From contig NZ_CP041217.1 of NCBI RefSeq assembly GCF_006542275.1, forward strand, positions 3,598,501 to 3,662,500: a DNA stretch of 64,000 nt, given 5' to 3'. Shown piece after piece: positions 25,157-33,475 of the stretch; within the stretch, counting starts at the first letter, position 1, and every line of letters begins with the position of its first letter. This DNA is from Saccharibacillus brassicae (lineage in GTDB: Bacteria; Bacillota; Bacilli; Paenibacillales; Paenibacillaceae). The notes below the pieces were generated by a model that saw nothing but the letters and a program-made list of their open reading frames with translations, had not been told where the DNA came from and searched no databases. Position numbers and translations under genes: made by a program.

Positions 25157-28100
25157 TCAATCCGAAGCGAGTCCGCCCGGCGAAGGGCGGCCGCCGTTTA
25201 ACGGAACGCGGAACGACACGGTCGTGCCTTCGCCGGGACGGCTGCGAATCGACAGGCCCGAGCCGTACAGGCGCTTGAGGCGGCGATCGGTATTGAGCGT
25301 GCCAATGCCCTGCCTGCCGCTGCTGACGGGAACGAGCAGTCCGCCCAGCGTGTCGGCGTCCATGCCGACGCCGTCGTCGGTTACCGTGAAGACGACGTCT
25401 CCGTCGACAAGCTGCGCGTCCAGCGAGACGCAGCCGCCTTTGGAGCGGCTGAGCACGCCGTGCCGGACCGCATTTTCCACCAGCGGCTGGATGCAGAGCG
25501 GCGGAAGCATCAGCTCCGGGTCGATCTCTTCGGGAATGTTCACTTCGACGCGCAGCCGGTCTTCGAAGCGCATCGTCTCGATATACAGATAGGAACGCAC
25601 AAGTTCCAGCTCGCGCTCCAGCGGCACGAGCGGACGGGCGCTCCAGTAATCGAAGCTGATCTTCAGGTAAGAACCGAAAGCCTCGATCGTTTCGTTCATT
25701 TTGTCGATATCGATCCCGCTCAGCGCCGTAATCGAATTCAGCGCATTGAACAGGAAGTGCGGCTGAATCTGCGCCTGCAGGTAGGCGGCTTCCAGACCGA
25801 GGCGCTCGCTGACCGCGCGCTTGAGATCGGTCAGCGCCTTGACGCGGTAATTCAGCTCCAGCGCGTCGGCCGGCTTGGCCAGGTAGTCGCTCGCGCCGGC
25901 CGCGAAGCCGGCATAGATGTCTTCCGGACGGCTGCGCGCCGTCAGCAGCAGAATCGGCAGTTCCGCGCGCGAATGGCGCTCGCGTATCCGGGCGGAGAGT
26001 TCGTAGCCCGACATCTTGGGCATCATGACGTCCGCGACGACGAGGTCCCAGCTCTGCTCGTCGAGCAGCTCCAGCGCTTCCGCGCCGCTGAGCGCGGACG
26101 TGACCCGGTAGCGCGCTTCCGGCAGGAGGCTGCGCAGAACGCGCAGATTGACCGGGTCGTCGTCCACGGCCAGAATCCGCGGCCGGGGATCGCCTCCGCC
26201 GAAGCTGCCCGGCGGCCTGGCTCCGTTCTCGCCGGAGCCGTCGGCCAGGCGTTCTTCCGCCGCATAAGGCGGAAGCGGCGCCTGGCCGCGCTGCGCCGCG
26301 GCTTGCGCGGCGGCTTCGGAGAGCCGGCCGGCCGCGCCGGGCTCTTCGGCCGCGCTTCGCCGGTCGCCGTCTTCGGCAGGCGAAGCCGGACGGCCGATTT
26401 CCCAGGCCGACACTTCGGCCAGCGGAAGCGAGAACGAGAAAACCGAGCCGACGCCCGGCTCGGATTCCGCTTGCAGCTCTCCGCCGTGCAGTTCGGCCAG
26501 GCTGCGGCTGATCCCGAGGCCGAGGCCGATACCCGCGGCGTTATGCAGCGGGTCGCCCTGCTCGTACGGCGCGAAGATCCGCGCCAGATCGGCCGCGCCG
26601 ATGCCGGTGCCGGTATCGGACACCGAGAGGACCGCCCGCGGCGTTCCGGCCGAGCCGGCCGGCGCAGACGGCTTGGCGCGAGCATCGAGCAGCCGCGCGC
26701 GAACGACCACTTTGCCGGAATCGGTAAACTTGATCGCGTTATGGATCAGGTTGAACAAGATCTGTGTCAGCCGTTTCTCGTCCGCGTAGACCGCAGGGAA
26801 ATCGTCGGGGATGTCGAGTTCCAGCTCCAGCGCTTTGCCCGCCGTCATGTAGCGCAGCATGTCGAGCACGCCGGCGGCCGTCGATTGGACTTTGACCGCT
26901 TCCGGGTGGATCGCCAGCCGATTCTCGCGAATCTGCGAGACGTCGAGCAGGTCGCCGAGCAGCAGGCCCATGCGGCGTCCGACCTGGCTGACCAGCTGCA
27001 AATCCCGCCGGGACCGTTCACTCAGCACTTCGCCTTCCGCGGCAAGCACGCCGTCGGCCATATGGATCATGCCGTGCAGCGGCGTGCGCAGCTCGTGCGA
27101 CGTATTGGCAAGGAAATCGTCTTTGGTCCGGTCCGCCTGCTGGAGCCGCCGCGCCAGGTCCGCGAGATCCGCGTTATTGCGGAAATAGCGGCCGACGGCG
27201 TAAGCGACCGTGCCGAGAAAGGCGAGCAGAATATCGAACGGGTAGAAGCCCGGTTCGACCCAACCCGCGTTTTTGAATCCGCCCCAGATCAGGGTGGACG
27301 TCATGCCGGCCGCGGCCACGAGCAGGAAAACGGCGTTCCGGTCTTTTTGAAGAATGTAGCGGATCAACAGAACCGGCACCCAGAGGGACGGAAACAGCGT
27401 CGCGACGGTAAACACGCCGATCTTGGTCGAGTAGAGCACCGCTTCGATCGGAGCGATCGCGATAAAGGCGCCGTACAGCGCCGCCGCCGCGAAGTAGAAC
27501 CGGTATTTGCGCCGGCGGATCGGTTCGAGGCAGAACGAGACGGCCAGGGCGAGCATGAGCGTCATCATCGCCGCGTACGCGAACAGCGAGATCTTCTTGG
27601 CGATCGCGTAATCGAACGGCCAGATCGCGAGCAGCACTTTGTCTTCGTCCAGCGAGATGCTGAACACGGCCGCGATCAGCAGCAGGGTGAACAGCAGGAA
27701 AATTTTGTCTTTGCGGCTGAACAGGTAAATCATGCCGATATACAGGGCGTGCAGCAGCAGAAGCGCGAGCGTAATCAGCTGCATGCCGACGTTGTACGTG
27801 CGTTCGGAATTGATCGCGTTGGTCGGACCGAACTTGATCGAGCGGGCGATGCCGCCTCTGCGGGCGTTCTCGAAGTTCGACACTTCGACGACCAGCTCGA
27901 TCTCGGCCGCGTCGGGCAGCCCGAACGTATCGGTGTTCACTTCGGCCGTATGGTCGGCCGCGTTCGACGCCGGATGGCCGAGCTGCGATTCGAGCCGTCC
28001 GTTGGCGTACAGCCGGTACGCGGTCTGGATGTCTTTGACCATCAATTTGTAGGCATGTTCCTGCGCCGGATCGATCAGCACGTGCAGCCGGTAGCTGCCG

Positions 28101-28447
28101 TAGCCGTCGGCCGAATCCCGCTTCGTCTCCAGCGCGTCCTGCCAGCTGCCCGGCACCTGGATATAAGCCGGAGGGACTGCGCCCGAAGGTTCGGACAAGA
28201 TCAGCCGCCCCGGGTAAAATTCCCATTCGCCGTCGAGCGGCAGCGTATGCCAGTTGTCGAGCGGCGTGCCGCGCAGATCGAGCACGCCCTGCTGCGCACG
28301 GGGCGGATGGGCGAGCGAGTACGGATTCGTCAGCACCAGCCGCAGTCCCGACAGAATGATCAGCAGAAGAATCAACAGCAGAAAAATCGAAACTTGCGGC
28401 GAAAGTCGAAACGTTTTTTTGAAAGGGTGACGCATCAAGGTTCTCAT
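25157..28447 (-). CDS. Hybrid sensor with two histidine kinase modules and a receiver
   Basis: A 1,096-residue membrane kinase. TM1 (about 16-36) is followed by an extracellular jelly-roll-like 7TMR-DISM sensor (about 45-225; LPLDGEWEFYPG, IQVPGSWQD), seven membrane helices (about 230-430), a HisKA module with His451 in NTSHELRTPLHG and its ATPase domain (NLIHNAIKF, GIGLGLGISR), a linker, a receiver with Asp806 in VVADVMMPK, and a second LytS-type kinase with His897 in QIQPHFLFNAL and another ATPase domain (VENAVRHG). Start ATG 28447 is chosen because the frame above it overlaps a terminator; ATG 28435 is an alternative. The paired regulator lies just downstream. Signals from the sensor can flow through three phospho-sites in one chain. 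Confidence 0.92.
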   Translation of the reverse strand: MRTLMRHPFKKTFRLSPQVSIFLLLILLLIILSGLRLVLTNPYSLAHPPRAQQGVLDLRGTPLDNWHTLPLDGEWEFYPGRLILSEPSGAVPPAYIQVPGSWQDALETKRDSADGYGSYRLHVLIDPAQEHAYKLMVKDIQTAYRLYANGRLESQLGHPASNAADHTAEVNTDTFGLPDAAEIELVVEVSNFENARRGGIARSIKFGPTNAINSERTYNVGMQLITLALLLLHALYIGMIYLFSRKDKIFLLFTLLLIAAVFSISLDEDKVLLAIWPFDYAIAKKISLFAYAAMMTLMLALAVSFCLEPIRRRKYRFYFAAAALYGAFIAIAPIEAVLYSTKIGVFTVATLFPSLWVPVLLIRYILQKDRNAVFLLVAAAGMTSTLIWGGFKNAGWVEPGFYPFDILLAFLGTVAYAVGRYFRNNADLADLARRLQQADRTKDDFLANTSHELRTPLHGMIHMADGVLAAEGEVLSERSRRDLQLVSQVGRRMGLLLGDLLDVSQIRENRLAIHPEAVKVQSTAAGVLDMLRYMTAGKALELELDIPDDFPAVYADEKRLTQILFNLIHNAIKFTDSGKVVVRARLLDARAKPSAPAGSAGTPRAVLSVSDTGTGIGAADLARIFAPYEQGDPLHNAAGIGLGLGISRSLAELHGGELQAESEPGVGSVFSFSLPLAEVSAWEIGRPASPAEDGDRRSAAEEPGAAGRLSEAAAQAAAQRGQAPLPPYAAEERLADGSGENGARPPGSFGGGDPRPRILAVDDDPVNLRVLRSLLPEARYRVTSALSGAEALELLDEQSWDLVVADVMMPKMSGYELSARIRERHSRAELPILLLTARSRPEDIYAGFAAGASDYLAKPADALELNYRVKALTDLKRAVSERLGLEAAYLQAQIQPHFLFNALNSITALSGIDIDKMNETIEAFGSYLKISFDYWSARPLVPLERELELVRSYLYIETMRFEDRLRVEVNIPEEIDPELMLPPLCIQPLVENAVRHGVLSRSKGGCVSLDAQLVDGDVVFTVTDDGVGMDADTLGGLLVPVSSGRQGIGTLNTDRRLKRLYGSGLSIRSRPGEGTTVSFRVPLNGGRPSPGGLASD

Positions 28448-28540
28448 ACCTTCTACTTTAATTCTGTCGGCGATTCGAATCCACACTTTCTTTGCCCGAA
28501 ACGGCGCGGAATCGACATTTATTTCAAATTTCACGCCAAA

Positions 28541-28577
28541 AAGCCCAAGAACGGACCGCAAATCCGTTTTTGGGCTT
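28541..28577 (-). terminator. Intrinsic terminator of the permease gene
   Basis: On the minus strand AAGCCCAA-AACGGA / TCCGTT-TTGGGCTT is followed by TTTTTGG, about 50 bp past the permease stop. Confidence 0.8.
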
Positions 28578-28625
28578 CGGTATGGATGACAGGGCACGTA
28601 AATCAGGCGGTACGGCGCGGAACGG

Positions 28626-29708
28626 TTACAGCAGCCACAGGCCTGCGAGTCCGCACAAAATGCCGAGTACGACGACGGCGGCGGCTACGAACAGCAGCAC
28701 TTTTTTGGGAAAAGAGCGCGAGAGCATCAGCAGGGAAGGCAGGCTGACGGCCGGCAGCGTGAACAGCAGCGCCGCGGCCGGTCCTGCGCCAAGGCCAAGC
28801 GCCATAAACGACTGCGCGATCGGAATTTCGGCCGCCGTCGGAATCACGAACAGCATACCGGCAATCGCGAAGCCGGCAATGGCAAGCAGGTGGTTGCCGC
28901 TTGCGAGTCCCGAACTCGGGAACAGCCACGTCTGCGCCGCGCCCAGCAGCAGGACGGCGGCGAAGTAGGCCGGTACGAGCGTCAGCGTCATGCTGCCGAC
29001 GCTTTTGATCCAGCGCAGAAGCAGCGGCTGTTCCGGCGCGGCCGAAGCGGTCGTCAGCGTGCCTTCCGGCTCCGGGCTTAGTCCTTCGGGAAGCTTGGCG
29101 TCCGCGGCGAAGCGGTTCGCCCAATAGCTGACGCCGAACACGAGCACGACGCCGAATACGATTCGCAGCGCCACAAACTTCCACGACAGCACGAAGCCCA
29201 TGAAGATGAGCGTGGCCGGATTCAGCGTCGGATTGCCCAACCAAAAAGCGAGCGCGGCGCCGACGGACACTTGCTTTTTGCGCAGGCCGACAGCGATCGG
29301 CGCGGCGCAGCACGAGCACATCATGCCCGGCAGACCGGCCGCCCCGCCGGCAAGCGTGCTGCCGAACGACGTTTTGCCGAGCGTTCTCAGCAGCCACTTG
29401 GCCGGAAGCAGCACCTGCACGAGCGAGCCGAGCAGTATGCCGAGCAGCGCCGCTTTCCAGACCGCTTTGAAATAGACGACGGCGTATCCCCAGGCGGTCG
29501 CCCAGGAAGCGCTTTGCGGGCCGCTTTCGCCCAGAATGGAAGCGCCGATCGAATGATCGGCCGCAGCTTTGATCGCTTTATGGTAATACGGCCACCATTT
29601 GACGTACGACAGACCGACGATCGCGATAAGAATGAAGATGACGGCAAGCGCTATCGTTTTGCCGCGTTTGGAACGAAGACCCGAATGGGGTGAAGCGGAT
29701 ACGGACAT
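28626..29708 (-). CDS. Predicted permease, DUF318/ArsP-like
   Basis: A 360-residue membrane protein with about eight to ten helices. The most telling stretch is GLPGMMCSCCAAPIAVGLRKK, a CSCC-containing loop typical of the DUF318 (ArsP_1) permease family, with a second helix set containing WLGNPTLNPATL. Relatives export organoarsenicals or transition metals, and the vicinal cysteines suggest a metal or metalloid ligand. No substrate can be given here. ATG 29708 has AGGAGG 6 bases upstream; the frame opens at 29807 but the extra residues fit no signal. It is divergent from the DUF2294-like gene and is not close enough to the kinase to imply a shared role. Confidence 0.85.
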   Translation of the reverse strand: MSVSASPHSGLRSKRGKTIALAVIFILIAIVGLSYVKWWPYYHKAIKAAADHSIGASILGESGPQSASWATAWGYAVVYFKAVWKAALLGILLGSLVQVLLPAKWLLRTLGKTSFGSTLAGGAAGLPGMMCSCCAAPIAVGLRKKQVSVGAALAFWLGNPTLNPATLIFMGFVLSWKFVALRIVFGVVLVFGVSYWANRFAADAKLPEGLSPEPEGTLTTASAAPEQPLLLRWIKSVGSMTLTLVPAYFAAVLLLGAAQTWLFPSSGLASGNHLLAIAGFAIAGMLFVIPTAAEIPIAQSFMALGLGAGPAAALLFTLPAVSLPSLLMLSRSFPKKVLLFVAAAVVVLGILCGLAGLWLL

Positions 29709-29938
29709 GTGGAGCCTCCTGTTGTCGGAAAGTGTAGGTGAACGTAAATAATAACATATCCGATTGTCCAAAATCCGAAATAAAATTTCGTTTTTTAATT
29801 TTTCCACATTTTGCTATCGCATATTGAAACAAGTTACAGTATACTAATTGGGAATGCTCATATTCGGCTGCCTGATTAGGTCGTAGAGCCGATGTGTCCG
29901 AATTCTGGGCATATCCTGATAACTGGGCCGGTGTTAGT

Positions 29939-30616
29939 ATGAATGAAAAAGAAACAATCAGCCTGGTGACGAGTTACGTCGGTAAGTTGCTGAGAACACG
30001 GTTTGGCAAGGGCCCCGAATCAGTAAACGTTTTTTTGTGCGACCAATGCATCGTGTTCCATTTGCGCAATTTTATGGGACCGGTGGAGAAGTTCCTGCTG
30101 ACGCAGGAAGAAGAAAAAGCTTTTCGGTATACGCGCGAACTTCTGATGGAATCGCTGCTGCCGGAACTCAAAGCTTTTTTGGAAGAAAATACGGGTTTGA
30201 GCGTGACCGAGTTCTACTATGATTGGGGCGTACACAACGCTTCGGGCGCGATCGTCGGCGTCTTCGGTTCTTCCCTGGACCAAACGGAAGCTTACCCGGG
30301 CAAGGAAGACGTGCACGAGAAAGTGATCAACGTGACGGCCGCCATTCAGAAAGTTCCCGAACACATCGACTCCTGGTGGGTCACTCCCAAGATGCTCGCC
30401 GTCTTTAGACAGGGTATAACCGTACTGCTGGAAAAAGAAATGGTGGAACTGGGTTACACCGAAGTTCTGAAGGCCGCCAAACGCCGCCTGGAAAAGCGCA
30501 TGCTGGAACAGGACGCCAATGCCGGCGCTATTTTGAACAAAACGTTAACGGACCTGTACGCGGATTGGGATTTCGACCGCGATCGCAGCATTGTCATTTA
30601 CATATTCAAGGAATAG
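29939..30616 (+). CDS. Tandem DUF2294-like protein, copy 1
   Basis: A 225-residue cytoplasmic protein made of two similar halves. Each has a KLL-x-FGKGP or helix-E-L pattern, a beta strand and a closing acidic strand (YYDWGVHNASG and LYADWDFDRDRS). This agrees with DUF2294, a family of unknown function. It is paralogous to 31296-31973 with identical length. ATG 29939 aligns with TTG 31296 of the copy (MNEKET and MNKQET). Its downstream neighbour, after a strong hairpin, is a single-domain receiver. The pair is duplicated, so the two probably work together, perhaps in phosphorelay output. The function is unknown. Confidence 0.75.
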   Translation: MNEKETISLVTSYVGKLLRTRFGKGPESVNVFLCDQCIVFHLRNFMGPVEKFLLTQEEEKAFRYTRELLMESLLPELKAFLEENTGLSVTEFYYDWGVHNASGAIVGVFGSSLDQTEAYPGKEDVHEKVINVTAAIQKVPEHIDSWWVTPKMLAVFRQGITVLLEKEMVELGYTEVLKAAKRRLEKRMLEQDANAGAILNKTLTDLYADWDFDRDRSIVIYIFKE

Positions 30617-30670
30617 GACGAATAGAGATCGGTAACGATTCAGACGCCTTCGGGACGCGCTGTTCAATCG

Positions 30671-30713
30671 GGCCGAAGAAGAGGTGATGCCACCTCTTCT
30701 TCGGCCTATTTTA
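30671..30713 (+). terminator. Hairpin between DUF2294-like copy 1 and its receiver gene
   Basis: GGCCGAAGAAGAGGTG / CACCTCTTCTTCGGCC is a perfect 16-bp stem around a 4-base loop, followed by an interrupted T-tract. It sits only about 20 bp before the receiver start. A related hairpin occupies the same place in the second copy, so it may act as a partial terminator setting the ratio of the two proteins. Confidence 0.75.
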
Positions 30714-30732
30714 TTGGGAAAGGATGGTCGAA

Positions 30733-31131
30733 TTGCAGAGAGATTCCGCCTATGTGCTTTACATCGAGGACGACCGTTCCAGCATGCTGCTCATCCGGCA
30801 TATCTTTCGCAAAAAACTGCCCGAATTCACGCTTCTGGAAGCCGGCAGCGTGGAAGAAGGCATGAGACTTGCCCGGATTCACCGACCGATCCTGATCCTG
30901 ATGGATATTCAGCTGCCCGGCATGGACGGTTACGAAGGCGTAACCCGTCTGAATGCCGATCCCCAAACATCCTTGATTCCGGTATGGGCCGTCAGCGCAA
31001 GCGCGCTTGACGACGACGTGCAGCGGGGGATCGAAGCGGGCTTTCAGCAGTATTTGAAGAAGCCGCTCGGCATGGGCACTCTCGTTCGGTTGATCCGGGA
31101 GAGTCTCAAGCTCGAAAGCCGGGAAAAGTAA
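30733..31131 (+). CDS. Single-domain response regulator (receiver), copy 1
   Basis: A 132-residue receiver with no output domain: the acidic pair in LYIEDDRSS, phospho-Asp in LILMDIQLPGMDG, Ser/Thr of VWAVSASA, and Lys in YLKKPLG. Such proteins shuttle phosphate or signal by protein contact. I start it at TTG 30733 because the preceding AAAGGA is well spaced and because the paralogue starts (GTG 32115) at exactly the aligned position; ATG 30724 would overlap the ribosome site. It follows the DUF2294-like gene after a hairpin. No histidine kinase lies next to it on this strand. Confidence 0.85.
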   Translation: MQRDSAYVLYIEDDRSSMLLIRHIFRKKLPEFTLLEAGSVEEGMRLARIHRPILILMDIQLPGMDGYEGVTRLNADPQTSLIPVWAVSASALDDDVQRGIEAGFQQYLKKPLGMGTLVRLIRESLKLESREK

Positions 31132-31295
31132 GTGTGGCATAATGTTGGAGTGGTTCTTTGCCTTAATGTCGATTTTCGCACAAGATCGGCGTATACTGGC
31201 AGGGAATACCCGCATCTTGGTCTTGGCTATGCCGTCTACAACCAGTCTCTGGACGCGGAGTATACCTTCTGGAAGTGAAAACGGGGAACTTGGAC

Positions 31296-31973
31296 TTGAA
31301 CAAACAAGAAACGGTAGACCGGATTGCGGGTCATGTAGGGAAGCTGCTCAGGAACCATTTTGGCAAGGGGCCCGAAGTCCTGAACGTTTCCCTGGATGAC
31401 CGGAGCATCGTGCTTCATCTGAAAAATTTCATGACTCCGATCGAAGACGCGCTGCTCGCGAAGAAGGATGAGAAGACGTTCCGTTATACGCGGGAATTGA
31501 TGATGAAAGCTCTTGTGCCGGCATTGGAGACGTTCGTGCGGGAAGATCTGCATCTGCGGTTCATGAGCCTGTATTACGATTGGAATCCGGGCAATTCTTC
31601 GGGAATGATCACGGTGCTGCTCGATTCGGAAGCCGATGCGAACCAAAATTACGAAGGTCGGGAATCGGTTCATACACAGATTGTCGATATTTTGACGAAG
31701 ACGCAGGCCGAACCTTATTACATCGATTCGTGGTGGGTGGATGCCAAGACGCTGCTCGTTTTTCGAAAGGGTATCGCCATACTTCTCGAAAAAGAGCTGA
31801 ACGCGCTCGGCTATACGGACGTTCTTAAAACGGCCAAACGCTCGCTCGAAAAAGAGTTAATGTGGAAAGAAGCGCATATCGGAAAAACGGTACGCAAACC
31901 GATGACGGATCTGTACATCGATTGGAACTTCGATCGGGACGACAGCGTCATCGTCTGCCGGTTCGACGGATAG
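31296..31973 (+). CDS. Tandem DUF2294-like protein, copy 2
   Basis: A 225-residue paralogue of 29939-30616 with the same halves and the same landmarks (FGKGPE, EKTFRYTRELMMKAL, YYDWNPGNSSG, IDSWWVDAKTLLVFRKG, LYIDWNFDRDDS). TTG 31296 is preferred because it gives the same length as copy 1 and has GGGGA 8 bases upstream; GTG 31275 also opens the frame. Divergence is moderate, so the duplication is not very recent. The partner receiver behind it is truncated, so this copy may now be uncoupled from it. Biochemical function is unknown. Confidence 0.75.
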   Translation: MNKQETVDRIAGHVGKLLRNHFGKGPEVLNVSLDDRSIVLHLKNFMTPIEDALLAKKDEKTFRYTRELMMKALVPALETFVREDLHLRFMSLYYDWNPGNSSGMITVLLDSEADANQNYEGRESVHTQIVDILTKTQAEPYYIDSWWVDAKTLLVFRKGIAILLEKELNALGYTDVLKTAKRSLEKELMWKEAHIGKTVRKPMTDLYIDWNFDRDDSVIVCRFDG

Positions 31974-32056
31974 GCTGCGCCTGTTCCGACAGTCCGATAA
32001 ACAGTTGAATAAGACGGTAGCGATTCAGACATCCGTGGGGATGAGCTGACCATTCG

Positions 32057-32102
32057 AGCCGAAGAAGGGCGTGCATCCGCATGCCTCTTCTTCGGCTTTT
32101 TT
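32057..32102 (+). terminator. Hairpin between DUF2294-like copy 2 and its truncated receiver
   Basis: AGCCGAAGAAG / CTTCTTCGGCT with a partly paired loop and a TTTTTT run. It is homologous in place and outer-stem sequence to the hairpin at 30671-30713. Confidence 0.75.
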
Positions 32103-32114
32103 GGAGGGATTACG

Positions 32115-32339
32115 GTGGATATTGGCAAAAAAGAAGTGTTGTATATCGAGGACGATTCTTGCAATATGCTTGTCGTGCGTCATCTGTTCAGGAAAAAGCT
32201 CCCGCAGCTCAAGCTGCTCGAATGCGTAACGGTCGAAGAAGGCATCGAATGCGCACGCCGCGAACAGCCAGCCTTCCCGCTGAACAGGGATCGCGGTCGA
32301 CTCCGCAAAAGTGGTAGAATGAACAGACGATCCAAGTAA
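32115..32339 (+). pseudogene. Truncated receiver, copy 2
   Basis: A 74-codon frame from GTG 32115 (GGAGGG 6 bases upstream). It matches copy 1 for about 52 residues, including LYIEDDSCNMLVVRHLFRKKLP and VEEGIECARR, then departs at the codon where the phospho-Asp strand should begin. The remainder (PAFPLNRDRGRL...) does not resemble a receiver and runs into the promoter region of selD. Without the acceptor Asp and the Lys it cannot be a working receiver. A deletion joining the gene to sequence upstream of selD is the simplest explanation. Confidence 0.75.
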
Positions 32340-32367
32340 ACGCCTATCCGGAAAGGAAGATGAGTTC

Positions 32368-33417
32368 ATGTCCACACCCGAAAAGATCAAACTGACTTCG
32401 CTCTCCTCCAAAGGCGGCTGCGGCTGCAAAATCGGCCCCGCCGACCTGGCGCAGGTGCTGCGCAACCTGCCTCCGCAGGCCGCCAATCCCAATCTGCTCG
32501 TCGGGCTCGACACGAGCGACGATGCCGGCGTCTACCGGCTGTCCGACGACCTGGCGCTCGTCCAGACGCTCGACTTCTTCACGCCGATCGTCGACGATCC
32601 GTACGATTTCGGCCAGGTGGCCGCGGCCAACGCGATCAGCGATATTTACGCGATGGGCGGCCGGCCTCTGACGGCGCTCAATATCGTCGCGTTCCCGATC
32701 CATACGCTGGACAAATCGGTCCTGACCGATATTCTGCGCGGCGCGGGCGACAAAATGGCCGAAGCCGGTGTGACGCTGGTCGGCGGTCACTCGATCGACG
32801 ACAAAGAGCCGAAGTTCGGCCTCGCCGTCACGGGCACGGTGCATCCGGACCGGGTGCGCACGAACGCCGGCGCGAAGCCGGGCGACAAGCTGATTCTGAC
32901 CAAGCCGATCGGCGTAGGCATTCTGAGCACTTCGATCAAAAAAGATCTGTTGAGCGCGGAAGAGATCAAGCGCGTCACGCACGTCATGGCGACGCTGAAC
33001 AAGACGGCCGCCGAGACGATGGAGCCGTACGATGTGCATGCCTGCACGGACGTGACGGGATTCGGCCTGCTGGGCCACGCGACCGAGATGGCCAAAGGCA
33101 GCGGGATGGGCATCATCGTCCGCTCCGCCGACGTGCCTCTGCTGCCGCGGGTACGCGAACTGGCCGAAGGCGGCTCGGTGCCGGGCGGCACGCGCAACAA
33201 CTACGACCATATCGAAGCGGACGTGGATTTCCCGGAAGAGATGGACCAGACGGGCCGCTTCATTCTGTGCGACGCCGTCACTTCGGGCGGTCTGCTGATC
33301 GCGATCGACGCCCAGCAGGCGGACGAGCTGCTTGAGCGTCTGCAAGCGGCCGGAGTCGAAGCTGCGGCGATCGGCGAAGTGACCGAAGAAAATGCCGGCC
33401 GCATCACGGTCCTCTGA
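32368..33417 (+). CDS. selD: Selenide, water dikinase
   Basis: A 349-residue enzyme making selenophosphate from selenide and ATP. The catalytic loop GGCGCKI near residues 17-23 has Cys (TGC) rather than selenocysteine. The nucleotide-binding stretches LDTSDDAGVY, DFFTPIVDDPYDFG, SDIYAMGG, and GGHSIDDKEPKFG are all present, with TDVTGFGLLGH further on. ATG 32368 has GGAAGG shortly upstream. The tRNA 2-selenouridine synthase gene follows 58 bases later. There is no SelA, SelB or tRNA-Sec in the window, so selenium is most likely used here for tRNA modification. Confidence 0.97.
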   Translation: MSTPEKIKLTSLSSKGGCGCKIGPADLAQVLRNLPPQAANPNLLVGLDTSDDAGVYRLSDDLALVQTLDFFTPIVDDPYDFGQVAAANAISDIYAMGGRPLTALNIVAFPIHTLDKSVLTDILRGAGDKMAEAGVTLVGGHSIDDKEPKFGLAVTGTVHPDRVRTNAGAKPGDKLILTKPIGVGILSTSIKKDLLSAEEIKRVTHVMATLNKTAAETMEPYDVHACTDVTGFGLLGHATEMAKGSGMGIIVRSADVPLLPRVRELAEGGSVPGGTRNNYDHIEADVDFPEEMDQTGRFILCDAVTSGGLLIAIDAQQADELLERLQAAGVEAAAIGEVTEENAGRITVL

Positions 33418-33475
33418 TCCGCCTGGGCGAAACCGATAAAATCTTTTGAGCCGATATGTTAAGGAGAGAACACAT

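Noticed and set aside
32394..32440. Selenocysteine codon in SelD
   Set aside because: The catalytic position is TGC (Cys), and no in-frame TGA is present.
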